A stretch of DNA of 6,202 nt, from the NCBI GenBank assembly GCA_002315715.1, contig DCHY01000024.1, positions 10,013-16,214 on the forward strand. The letters run 5' to 3'. The position numbers and the translations under genes are program-made. The notes beneath the pieces are model-generated. The model saw only the letters and a program-made list of their open reading frames with translations, had not been told where the DNA came from and did not search any database. Shown piece after piece: positions 1 through 5,077 of this stretch (position 1 is its first letter; each line of letters begins with the position of its first letter). Origin of the DNA: Clostridiales bacterium UBA1740. Lineage in GTDB: Bacteria; Bacillota; Clostridia; Oscillospirales; CAG-272.

Positions 1-1
1 C

Positions 2-538
2 GGCGGACAGGCTTCCAAGTCCTCCAACATCGGTCAGGTTGCTCAGTTCGCAGCAGCAGGCAAAGCCATCGGCAAGAAGAACCTTGCGGAAATCGCTATG
101 TCCTACGGCTACGTTTACGTAGCACAGATCGCTATGGGTGCGGACATGAACCAGACCTTGAAAGCAATGGCAGAAGCCGAAGCATATCACGGTCCTTCCC
201 TTATCATCGGCTACGCTCCTTGCGAAATGCACTCCATCAAGGGCGGCATGGCAAACTGCCAGGCAGAAATGAAGAAAGCCGTTGACTCCGGTTACTGGCA
301 TATGTTCCGCTTCAATCCCGAACTCAAGGCAGAAGGCAAGAACCCCTTCACCTTGGATTCCAAAGAGCCGACCCTCAGCTATCAGGACTTCATCGGCGGC
401 GAAGCGCGTTACACCCGTCTTTCTCAGGCATTCCCCGAGAGAGCACAGGTTCTCTTCGCTAAGGCTGAAGCCGTTGCTAAGGCTAAATACGAGAGACTCA
501 AGAAACTCGTTGAATTCTACGCTCCTATCGAAGAATAA
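2..538 (+). CDS. nifJ: Pyruvate:ferredoxin (flavodoxin) oxidoreductase, C-terminal part (5' end outside window)
   Basis: The frame is open from base 2 to a TAA at 536-538 and gives the last 178 residues of a protein that is usually about 1,170-1,200 residues long. The enzyme converts pyruvate and CoA to acetyl-CoA and CO2 in the cytoplasm and passes electrons to ferredoxin or flavodoxin. The visible part belongs to the thiamine-diphosphate-binding domain. The opening GGQASKSSNIGQVAQFAAAG stretch, the YAPCEMHSIKGGM segment with its conserved cysteine, and AVDSGYWHMFRFNP are all family hallmarks. After these comes the usual lysine/glutamate-rich C-terminal helix. Codon use is regular and richer in G+C than the next gene (a sampled 60 bases has 32 G/C), as expected for a highly expressed core gene. 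A strong terminator follows 10 bases after the stop, so this is the last gene of its transcript. The single-polypeptide type is inferred from these motifs, because the rest of the gene is not visible. Confidence 0.95.
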   Translation, partial: GGQASKSSNIGQVAQFAAAGKAIGKKNLAEIAMSYGYVYVAQIAMGADMNQTLKAMAEAEAYHGPSLIIGYAPCEMHSIKGGMANCQAEMKKAVDSGYWHMFRFNPELKAEGKNPFTLDSKEPTLSYQDFIGGEARYTRLSQAFPERAQVLFAKAEAVAKAKYERLKKLVEFYAPIEE

Positions 539-548
539 TTTTCTTCCC

Positions 549-588
549 AAAAGGGCAGGACGAATTTTCGTCCTGCCCTTTTCCTTTT
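549..588 (+). terminator. Intrinsic terminator of the pyruvate:ferredoxin oxidoreductase gene
   Basis: Bases 549-563 (AAAAGGGCAGGACGA) pair perfectly with 568-582, leaving a four-base loop ATTT. The second arm runs into the T-rich tail TTTTCCTTTTC. This is a 15-bp stem placed just after the stop codon at 538, a textbook rho-independent terminator for the + strand. Confidence 0.95.
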
Positions 589-589
589 C

Positions 590-623
590 AAAAACAAAGA
601 CCACGCGGGCACCGCGTGGTCTT
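590..623 (-). terminator. Intrinsic terminator of the helicase-nuclease gene
   Basis: Bases 597-608 (AAGACCACGCGG) pair with 612-623, giving a 12-bp stem with a GCA loop. On the minus strand the stem is followed by TGTTTTTG (596-589), whereas on the plus strand no T-run follows. It therefore terminates the minus-strand gene that stops at 662. It sits directly beside the plus-strand terminator, so the two convergent transcripts are separated by two back-to-back hairpins. Confidence 0.85.
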
Positions 624-661
624 AATGAGGTTCTGAGAGGGATGGAATGACAGAAAAATGC

Positions 662-3409
662 TTATTCCGCTGAGACCGTTTTCCCACAGATTTGATCCAG
701 CATTTTTCGCATAATCTCTTGTTCTCCACTTCCGTTGGTTTTAAAGCGGAGAAGCGGAAGTTCATAGACATTCAGAATATGATTTTTTAAGCGGTCGCGC
801 GCACCTTGTTTGGAATCCGCTTTATGATAATTATAACCATCCACTTCAATTGCCAAAAGCGGTTTCTTGGTGACTGAATTATATATCAAAAAATCAAGAT
901 GCGACAGCCCTGTTCTGACGAATTGCTTTTCTTCATCAGTCATTTTGGATAAATCGCGGAATAGTAGATACAAGGGTTGGTGGCAGATAATGCTGAGAGA
1001 TTCAACACGCTTTTTCAGTTCATCTTCAATCAATGCAAAAAACAAATTTTCAGAGTCGAACTCGGAAATTCGCCTATGCTTTTTTAAATATTCCAAACGT
1101 TTTTTTTCATTTTGTGTATAGAGATAATCAAAGACGGAAGAAATTTTACTATGTGTTTCTGAGCAATTATGATATCGAATATATCCGATAAGATCTCCCA
1201 CGTTGCTGCCGATTGGTTGTTCCGTTTCGGAAGCAACGATGATTAATTGTTGCTTCGCTCTTGATACTGCGACGTTCAAGAGGTTTGGGTCATCCGAGAA
1301 TTTGGTCACAAGATCATCGGTAGTACAATAAATAATGACATTTTTTTCGCGTCCTTGGAATTTATGCACCGTGGCAATTTCAATATCCGGGTCATCGATT
1401 TTTTCTTTCAACAACGCAACTTGATTCCTGTATGGCGAAATTATCCCGATTTTATTGTGCGGACAGTCCAGCGTGGGCAAGATGTCTTGCATGATAACTT
1501 CAACTTGCCTTAAATTTGCTTGTTCACGTACATGATGCCCGGCCACTGTTGTCACGAGTTTCAATGAATTTGGTTCTTCATTTGTCATAATAACCAATTC
1601 GTTTTGATAGAATTTTTGGTTGCAAAATCCTATTATTTGAGGAGCACAGCGGTAGTGCTCGCTTAAAATGGTTTTTGGTATTCGATTGCCAAGCAGTTTA
1701 TAGAACGAATCCAAAAAACTATATTGTACGAAATTATATGCGCTCGGAACACGATGCAAAAGAAAAATATTACCAAGAATTTCTTTTTGTTCTTGAGTGA
1801 CAACATTGGGCAACTGCTTATTATCGCCGACGATGACCGCATGTTTTGCACAAGACATAGCGAGCGCGCCAGTTGCTACGTCGACTTGGGACGCTTCGTC
1901 CATAATAACATAATCAAATTGTGCTTTTTCTCCTATGCTGCTTCTAGCCGTATAGGTCGTGCTAAGGACAACAGGATATTCCAAAAGAAACTCGTTCGGT
2001 TTTTGCCACAAATCATTTTCCGCAAAAATTGTTCTTCTTATTTTGCCCTTATAATGATTTGCCAAAAATCTGCGAAAATAACAAAGAGAATCAGCAATAA
2101 ATTGTTGGCTTAACTTATCCGCATCAACCTTTTTTAAGGCTTGCTGCAAACCGGCAATTTCTTTCTGTATTTCGCTTGTTTTTCTCCGATAATAAAGCAT
2201 TTGCAACCCGGGAAGCAATGCCTCCTTGTTTTTATCAGCAAAAAAACTAAAAGCAAAACCGTAGACAAAGCGGAAATGAAATTTCCCGAAAAAGCCTATC
2301 CTACGTTCCTCGTTCATATAGGCTTCAAGTTCCTGACACATTTGCAAAATCTTATTGGAAGAGAGAACTTTCGGGGGGATTACCTCGGTTATATTTGCGT
2401 CAAGCATTGCTGATAGAAAGTGTTTTTGTTCAATCTCAACGGTTTTTAATTCTTCTGTCAATTCGGCAAGTCGGTTTTGATTACCATACACCGTTTGCAA
2501 CTCTGCTCCGCGGTTACGGAGTACAGTGTCACTTACAGCGATTCCGTCTTGTTCTTTTTCCCATTGTGAAAAAATCGGATAAGTTCCGGTTTGCGATTCG
2601 ATAAATGACTGCTTTTTCTCTGTCCGGCCGAGGGACGCGACGAAAAAATCGAGCGCATATTTCGGAGAGGCAAGTTTTTCAATGATGTTCTCAATAGCAG
2701 AATTGTTGTTGCTAACAATTTGTACGGTTTGATTTCTAATCAGCAAATTGGCTGTAATATTCAGAATGGTTTGCGTTTTTCCTGTTCCGGGAGGTCCTTC
2801 AATCACGCTGACATGGTTTAAGATTGCCTGTTCTACGGCACGGTACTGGCTCTTGTTGCATCCGAAAGGAAAGATTAACGGTTCTGCTTCAAGCCCGGTT
2901 CCCGAATGATATTTTTCCGGATTCAAATAAACAGCGACTGCATTTTCTTCACTCAAGAAATCAATTTTTTGATATTGTTTTGTAAGGATTGCGGTATCAT
3001 CTTCGCTTTTTACACTGATGTTCTCCGCAATTTCACGTAAATACGAAAAGATTTTTCGGGAATTGTCGTTTTCAAGACAAGATTTTTCGATTTTAAGGTC
3101 GCGGGTAGAAAAATCATTCTCATATCCCGTCGAAAAGCAGATATGCCAAAATTCACCGTTTGTTCCGGAAAAAGCAAAAATGGCAGTAATATTATCAAAG
3201 GTTTTCCCTTTATGGGAAATATGATAAGATTTGGGATTCAAACTAACCGGATCTTTTAGCCATTCAATATTGTAAAAAGCATAACTGTATGTTTTTCCAC
3301 TTTGGAATGTCACATCCCAATGTTGCGTGCTACGATTGTAGATACAGGATTTTACACGCGAAGTAATCGGCTCGCCTTTTGCAATTATCATATTGTATCT
3401 GGCGTTCAT
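662..3409 (-). CDS. SF1 (UPF1/COG1112-like) helicase fused to a C-terminal DUF2726/Vsr-like nuclease domain
   Basis: The product has 915 residues. Residues 1-180 form an unassigned, probably beta-rich domain. The helicase core follows: Q-motif NKSQYRAV (185-192), Walker A GPPGTGKT (205-212), Walker B DEAS (504-507), motif III VGDNKQLP (527-534), SEHYRC (583-588), motif V TVHKFQGRE (680-688) and motif VI NVAVSRAKQ (712-720). About 200 residues between Walker A and B hold a likely coiled coil (about 302-430) with an aromatic-rich patch (373-390). The C-terminus has D839, then E855-V-D857-G, H862, RDRLKN (871-876) and LPLLRF. This is a PD-(D/E)xK-type nuclease pattern as in DUF2726 or Vsr-like domains. 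All catalytic motifs look intact, so it is probably an ATP-driven nucleic-acid translocase with an attached nuclease; RNA or DNA preference cannot be read off. The frame is open further upstream to a TTG at 3499, but the ATG at 3409 has a strong ribosome site and the promoter would start RNA near 3506. Low G+C suggests acquisition. A defence role is inferred only. Confidence 0.9.
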   Translation of the reverse strand: MNARYNMIIAKGEPITSRVKSCIYNRSTQHWDVTFQSGKTYSYAFYNIEWLKDPVSLNPKSYHISHKGKTFDNITAIFAFSGTNGEFWHICFSTGYENDFSTRDLKIEKSCLENDNSRKIFSYLREIAENISVKSEDDTAILTKQYQKIDFLSEENAVAVYLNPEKYHSGTGLEAEPLIFPFGCNKSQYRAVEQAILNHVSVIEGPPGTGKTQTILNITANLLIRNQTVQIVSNNNSAIENIIEKLASPKYALDFFVASLGRTEKKQSFIESQTGTYPIFSQWEKEQDGIAVSDTVLRNRGAELQTVYGNQNRLAELTEELKTVEIEQKHFLSAMLDANITEVIPPKVLSSNKILQMCQELEAYMNEERRIGFFGKFHFRFVYGFAFSFFADKNKEALLPGLQMLYYRRKTSEIQKEIAGLQQALKKVDADKLSQQFIADSLCYFRRFLANHYKGKIRRTIFAENDLWQKPNEFLLEYPVVLSTTYTARSSIGEKAQFDYVIMDEASQVDVATGALAMSCAKHAVIVGDNKQLPNVVTQEQKEILGNIFLLHRVPSAYNFVQYSFLDSFYKLLGNRIPKTILSEHYRCAPQIIGFCNQKFYQNELVIMTNEEPNSLKLVTTVAGHHVREQANLRQVEVIMQDILPTLDCPHNKIGIISPYRNQVALLKEKIDDPDIEIATVHKFQGREKNVIIYCTTDDLVTKFSDDPNLLNVAVSRAKQQLIIVASETEQPIGSNVGDLIGYIRYHNCSETHSKISSVFDYLYTQNEKKRLEYLKKHRRISEFDSENLFFALIEDELKKRVESLSIICHQPLYLLFRDLSKMTDEEKQFVRTGLSHLDFLIYNSVTKKPLLAIEVDGYNYHKADSKQGARDRLKNHILNVYELPLLRFKTNGSGEQEIMRKMLDQICGKTVSAE

Positions 3410-3414
3410 CTGTG

Positions 3415-3420
3415 CCTTCC
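3415..3420 (-). promoter_or_regulatory. Ribosome binding site deciding the helicase start
   Basis: The minus strand reads GGAAAGGAAGGCACAG directly before the ATG at 3409-3407. GGAAGG (3420-3415) lies 5 nt from that ATG. The longer alternative at 3499 is a TTG preceded by TATTACCTA, which offers no purine-rich site, so the ATG is preferred. Confidence 0.8.
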
Positions 3421-3425
3421 TTTCC

Positions 3426-3495
3426 GGTTTTTGCAACCCAAATAAGTCGTGTTTTTTCAACTCGAGGATTCGACTTTTGTTTGAACTGCAAAACC
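3426..3495 (-). repeat. Nested inverted repeats in the helicase leader
   Basis: On the minus strand the leader begins with GGTTTTGCA (3495-3487) and ends with TGCAAAAACC (3435-3426), which are complementary except for one extra A. Inside them AAGTCG (3476-3471) pairs with CGACTT (3449-3444). The outer arm ends only about five bases before the ribosome binding site. The RNA could fold into a nested stem that affects ribosome access. The inner loop is long (21 nt), so stability is doubtful. It matches no riboswitch class I recognise. Confidence 0.4.
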
Positions 3496-3512
3496 CCAAT
3501 AGGTAATAATTG

Positions 3513-3542
3513 ATTATATCACTTTTTTCGCTTTTTTGTCAA
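3513..3542 (-). promoter_or_regulatory. Consensus sigma-A-type promoter of the helicase-nuclease gene
   Basis: The minus strand carries a perfect -35 TTGACA (3542-3537) and a perfect -10 TATAAT (3518-3513), separated by 18 bp of A-rich DNA. Transcription should start near 3506, leaving a leader of roughly 96 nt before the ATG at 3409. A full match in both hexamers predicts strong expression unless a repressor binds, which is unusual for an accessory helicase-nuclease. Confidence 0.85.
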
Positions 3543-3834
3543 TTTCTGTTTTGAAAAAGAATCGGCGCGTTTTTCTCTTTGAAACTACGTTTCCCCTCGT
3601 GCTCTTCGCGGTTCTTATAAGCATAGTGAAAATACTTTTCGCTCCGCACGCTGTTCTTGTTTTGAAAATGAACAATCATAGAAATGGAAAAAACATACAA
3701 TATGAAATTCCATACTTTTGGTAACTTTCATCGGCGCGGTTCTGTCCGACGGGAGAATGCCGCGGCAAAGCAACTTTTTTGAAATCTAAAAAGAGTTGCA
3801 TTTTACGCAAATTTGCATTCCTCTTTTTTAGTGC
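3543..3834. other. Intergenic region between two divergent promoters, no convincing gene
   Basis: These 292 bases separate the helicase promoter from the fic promoter. The only open frame of note (TTG at 3536 to about 3724, 62 codons) lacks a ribosome site and resembles no family. Visible elements are a GGAGAAT copy at 3752-3758, a C+G-rich patch around 3730-3765 with CCGCGG, an imperfect hairpin at 3770-3799, the palindrome GCAAATTTGC at 3807-3816 and TTGCATT repeated at 3796-3802 and 3813-3819. The length leaves room for a small RNA, but I see no promoter-terminator pair to support one. Confidence 0.6.
3770..3799. repeat. Imperfect hairpin upstream of the fic promoter
   Basis: GCAACTTTTTT (3770-3780) faces AAAAGAGTTGC (3789-3799) across an 8-base loop. 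All pairs are Watson-Crick except T3776 with G3793, which would be a wobble pair in RNA. There is no proper T-run behind it on either strand (ATTTTACG on plus, TTTGCCGC on minus), so it is not a clear terminator. It may be a remnant terminator or a protein-binding site. Confidence 0.5.
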
Positions 3835-3863
3835 TTGACTAATCTCCTCAATAATGCTATACT
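3835..3863 (+). promoter_or_regulatory. Promoter of the fic gene
   Basis: The -35 TTGACT (3835-3840) and -10 TATACT (3858-3863) are separated by exactly 17 bp, each one base away from consensus. Transcription should start near 3870, giving a short leader of about 16 nt that carries GCGAGG before the ATG at 3886. The inverted repeat at 3843-3873 encloses the spacer and -10, so binding there would block polymerase. Confidence 0.8.
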
Positions 3864-3873
3864 GTTAGGAGAA
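3843..3873. promoter_or_regulatory. Candidate operator: TCTCCT/AGGAGA inverted repeat over the fic promoter
   Basis: TCTCCT (3843-3848) and AGGAGA (3867-3872) form an inverted repeat whose half-sites start 24 bp apart, a little over two helical turns. They bracket the -10 element. The right half with flanks, TTAGGAGAA (3865-3873), is identical to the right half of the repeat found just after fic (4957-4965). AGGAG resembles a Shine-Dalgarno site, but it overlaps the predicted transcription start and so is probably absent from, or incomplete in, the mRNA. Confidence 0.5.
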
Positions 3874-3885
3874 AGCGAGGATGTT

Positions 3886-4932
3886 ATGAGAACGTTCAAT
3901 TATCAATATCTTGCAAATAAAACGTGGGATAACGAGACTACGGGCCTTTTGTCGTTCATCCATGAAGAACGGGGAAAGCAAGCGCTCTATTTGAAGCAAA
4001 AGCCCTTTGAACTCGAAAAACTCATAGAAATTGCGAAGATTCAAAGTACGGAAGCCAGCAATGCCATTGAAGGTATCCGCACGACGGATACCCGTTTGCG
4101 TCGGTTGATGAGCGATAAGACGACACCGCGCTCCCGGGATGAAAAAGAAATTGCCGGCTATCGGGATGCATTGAATACCGTTCACGAAAGTTTTGACTAT
4201 ATTCCGCTGGAAGTCAATTATATTCTTCAGCTTCACAAGATTCTCATGTCTCATACCGAACATAGCTACGGCGGTCAGTTTAAGAACGTCCAAAACTATA
4301 TCAGCGCAAGCAATGCAGAAGGTGAAACGTTTACTCTGTTTACCCCGCCGAGTCCGTTTGAAACGCCGATGGCAATGGAGCAACTTTGCACGGAGTATAA
4401 CCGTATGATCGGGGAAGGGAAAGTCGATCCGCTTCTCTTGATTCCCATCTTCATCCACGATTTTCTTTGTATTCATCCTTTCATAGACGGAAACGGAAGA
4501 ATGTCAAGACTTCTCACCACACTGCTGTTGTATCGAAACGGGTATTCCGTCGGGAGATATATCTCTCTTGAAGCAAAGATAGCCAAAAATAAAGATCTGT
4601 ATTACGACGCCCTCTATGCCTCTCAGCAGAATTGGCATGAAGGCAAAGATGATCCGACGCCGTTTATCAAATACATTCTCGGAACGGTTGTCGCGGCTTA
4701 TAAAGATTTTGAGAACAGAGTCAACCTGATTTTAGATGCCGAAAACACCGAAGATATCGTACGAGCTGCCGTAAAGAGCACCATCGGGAAATTTACCAAG
4801 GCAACCATCAAAGAATTGGTTCCATCCGTAGGGGAAAAAACTTTGGAGCGGTATATCAAAATGCTTTGTGACAAGGGTGAAATCGAAAAACACGGCGCAG
4901 GTAAGGCGACGTATTATGTTCGTTTGTCATAA
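3886..4932 (+). CDS. Fic family protein (AMPylase type) with N-terminal inhibitory motif and C-terminal winged helix
   Basis: The product has 348 residues. Fic enzymes transfer AMP, or another nucleotide-derived group, from a cosubstrate to a hydroxyl group of a target protein in the cytoplasm. The catalytic motif HPFIDGNGRMSR (197-208) is canonical, with catalytic His197, Asp201 for metal, and the phosphate-binding G-N-G-R. S58-N-A-I-E62-G63 matches the (S/T)xxxE(G/N) inhibitory motif of class II Fic proteins, in which the glutamate blocks productive ATP binding, so the protein carries its own antitoxin-like helix. TLFTPPSPFETP (about 150-161) lies where the target-docking flap is expected. 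Residues about 295-346 look like a winged helix (TIKELVPSVGEKTLERYIKML, then a GAGKATYYV wing), suggesting DNA binding and possible autoregulation. The frame extends to a TTG at 3835, but that codon is the -35 hexamer. The ATG at 3886 has GAGG five bases upstream and lies just after the promoter. The target is not predictable. Confidence 0.93.
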   Translation: MRTFNYQYLANKTWDNETTGLLSFIHEERGKQALYLKQKPFELEKLIEIAKIQSTEASNAIEGIRTTDTRLRRLMSDKTTPRSRDEKEIAGYRDALNTVHESFDYIPLEVNYILQLHKILMSHTEHSYGGQFKNVQNYISASNAEGETFTLFTPPSPFETPMAMEQLCTEYNRMIGEGKVDPLLLIPIFIHDFLCIHPFIDGNGRMSRLLTTLLLYRNGYSVGRYISLEAKIAKNKDLYYDALYASQQNWHEGKDDPTPFIKYILGTVVAAYKDFENRVNLILDAENTEDIVRAAVKSTIGKFTKATIKELVPSVGEKTLERYIKMLCDKGEIEKHGAGKATYYVRLS

Positions 4933-4952
4933 TATTCTCCTAATACTATAAA
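4924..4952 (+). promoter_or_regulatory. Candidate promoter for the downstream ABC transporter gene
   Basis: TTGTCA (4924-4929, overlapping the fic stop) and TATAAA (4947-4952) are 17 bp apart. Start would fall near 4959, giving a leader of about 119 nt to the ATG at 5078. The -10 lies inside the loop of the inverted repeat 4934-4966, the same arrangement as at the fic promoter. I see no better promoter before 5078. Each hexamer is only partly consensus, so read-through from fic is also possible. Confidence 0.45.
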
Positions 4953-4966
4953 AAAATTAGGAGAAT
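4934..4966. repeat. Perfect 11-bp inverted repeat between fic and the ABC gene (candidate operator)
   Basis: ATTCTCCTAAT (4934-4944) and ATTAGGAGAAT (4956-4966) are exact reverse complements separated by 11 bases. It begins one base after the fic stop codon (4930-4932). A terminator role is less likely because the stem is A+T-rich and the following TCTCTTCTCG is not a T-run. The TCTCCT/AGGAGA cores lie 23 bp apart, close to the 24 bp at the fic promoter. A further GGAGAAT copy follows at 4980-4986 in direct orientation, and GAGAATTCTC (4961-4970) is a palindrome overlapping the right arm. Confidence 0.75.
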
Positions 4967-4990
4967 TCTCTTCTCGTGCGGAGAATGGCA

Positions 4991-5065
4991 ATGAATGGAT
5001 ACAACTCGCTCCCAATGAATTTTGATATGGTCAAGTGTACTACACGAAAATTGAATGTTAGATAA
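4991..5065 (+). CDS. Possible 24-residue leader ORF before the ABC transporter gene
   Basis: An ATG at 4991 opens 24 codons ending in TAA at 5063-5065. GGAG (4980-4983) lies 7 nt upstream, a workable ribosome site. An in-frame ATG at 4985 is too close to it. The stop overlaps the ribosome site of the ABC gene (5064-5070) and lies 12 nt before its ATG, so translation of the two could be coupled. The peptide (start MNGYNSLPMN, end KLNVR) is recognised as no family and has no signal or membrane segment. The GGAG is also part of a repeated regulatory half-site, so the match may be accidental. Confidence 0.2.
   Translation: MNGYNSLPMNFDMVKCTTRKLNVR
5035..5045. promoter_or_regulatory. Short palindrome GTGTA-C-TACAC, possible repressor site
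   Basis: GTGTA (5035-5039) and TACAC (5041-5045) are exact inverted copies around one C, 33 bases before the ABC gene. Odd palindromes with GT...AC ends are typical of GntR-family operators, and GntR-type repressors often control ABC exporters in Bacillota. No such regulator is visible in the window, so this assignment is inference from shape and position. Confidence 0.3.
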
Positions 5066-5077
5066 GGAAGAAAAACG

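Noticed and set aside
282..650. 122-codon plus-strand frame overlapping the oxidoreductase end
   Set aside because: It runs through the oxidoreductase frame and both terminator hairpins, has no ribosome site, and its Arg/Ser-rich product is typical of an out-of-frame reading.
1724..2113. 129-codon plus-strand frame opposite the helicase
   Set aside because: Its frame covers the conserved Walker B and motif III of the minus-strand helicase, and its product resembles nothing known.
3536..3724. 62-codon plus-strand frame with a hydrophobic stretch in the intergenic region
   Set aside because: It starts at a TTG inside the helicase promoter, lacks a ribosome site and has no promoter of its own. 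The hydrophobic part reflects T-rich DNA.
3543..3834. CRISPR array or tRNA gene in the intergenic region
   Set aside because: There are no regularly spaced repeats of CRISPR length and no cloverleaf or TTCGA-type T-loop pattern on either strand.
3881..3889. Met-Leu-stop mini-ORF (ATGTTATGA) overlapping the fic start, with AGGAG nine bases upstream
   Set aside because: The predicted RNA start near 3870 would remove most of AGGAG from the transcript, and the remaining GAGG is adjacent to this ATG but well spaced for the fic ATG at 3886.
3865..4476. 203-codon minus-strand open frame opposite fic
   Set aside because: It mirrors the Fic coding sequence, shows no family motif, and would overlap the fic promoter. 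The plus frame has the intact Fic motif.
4934..4966. Inverted repeat as a transposon end or attachment site
   Set aside because: There is no transposase or integrase in the window, no matching target duplication, and the related repeat at 3843-3872 lies inside the fic promoter rather than at the cargo border.
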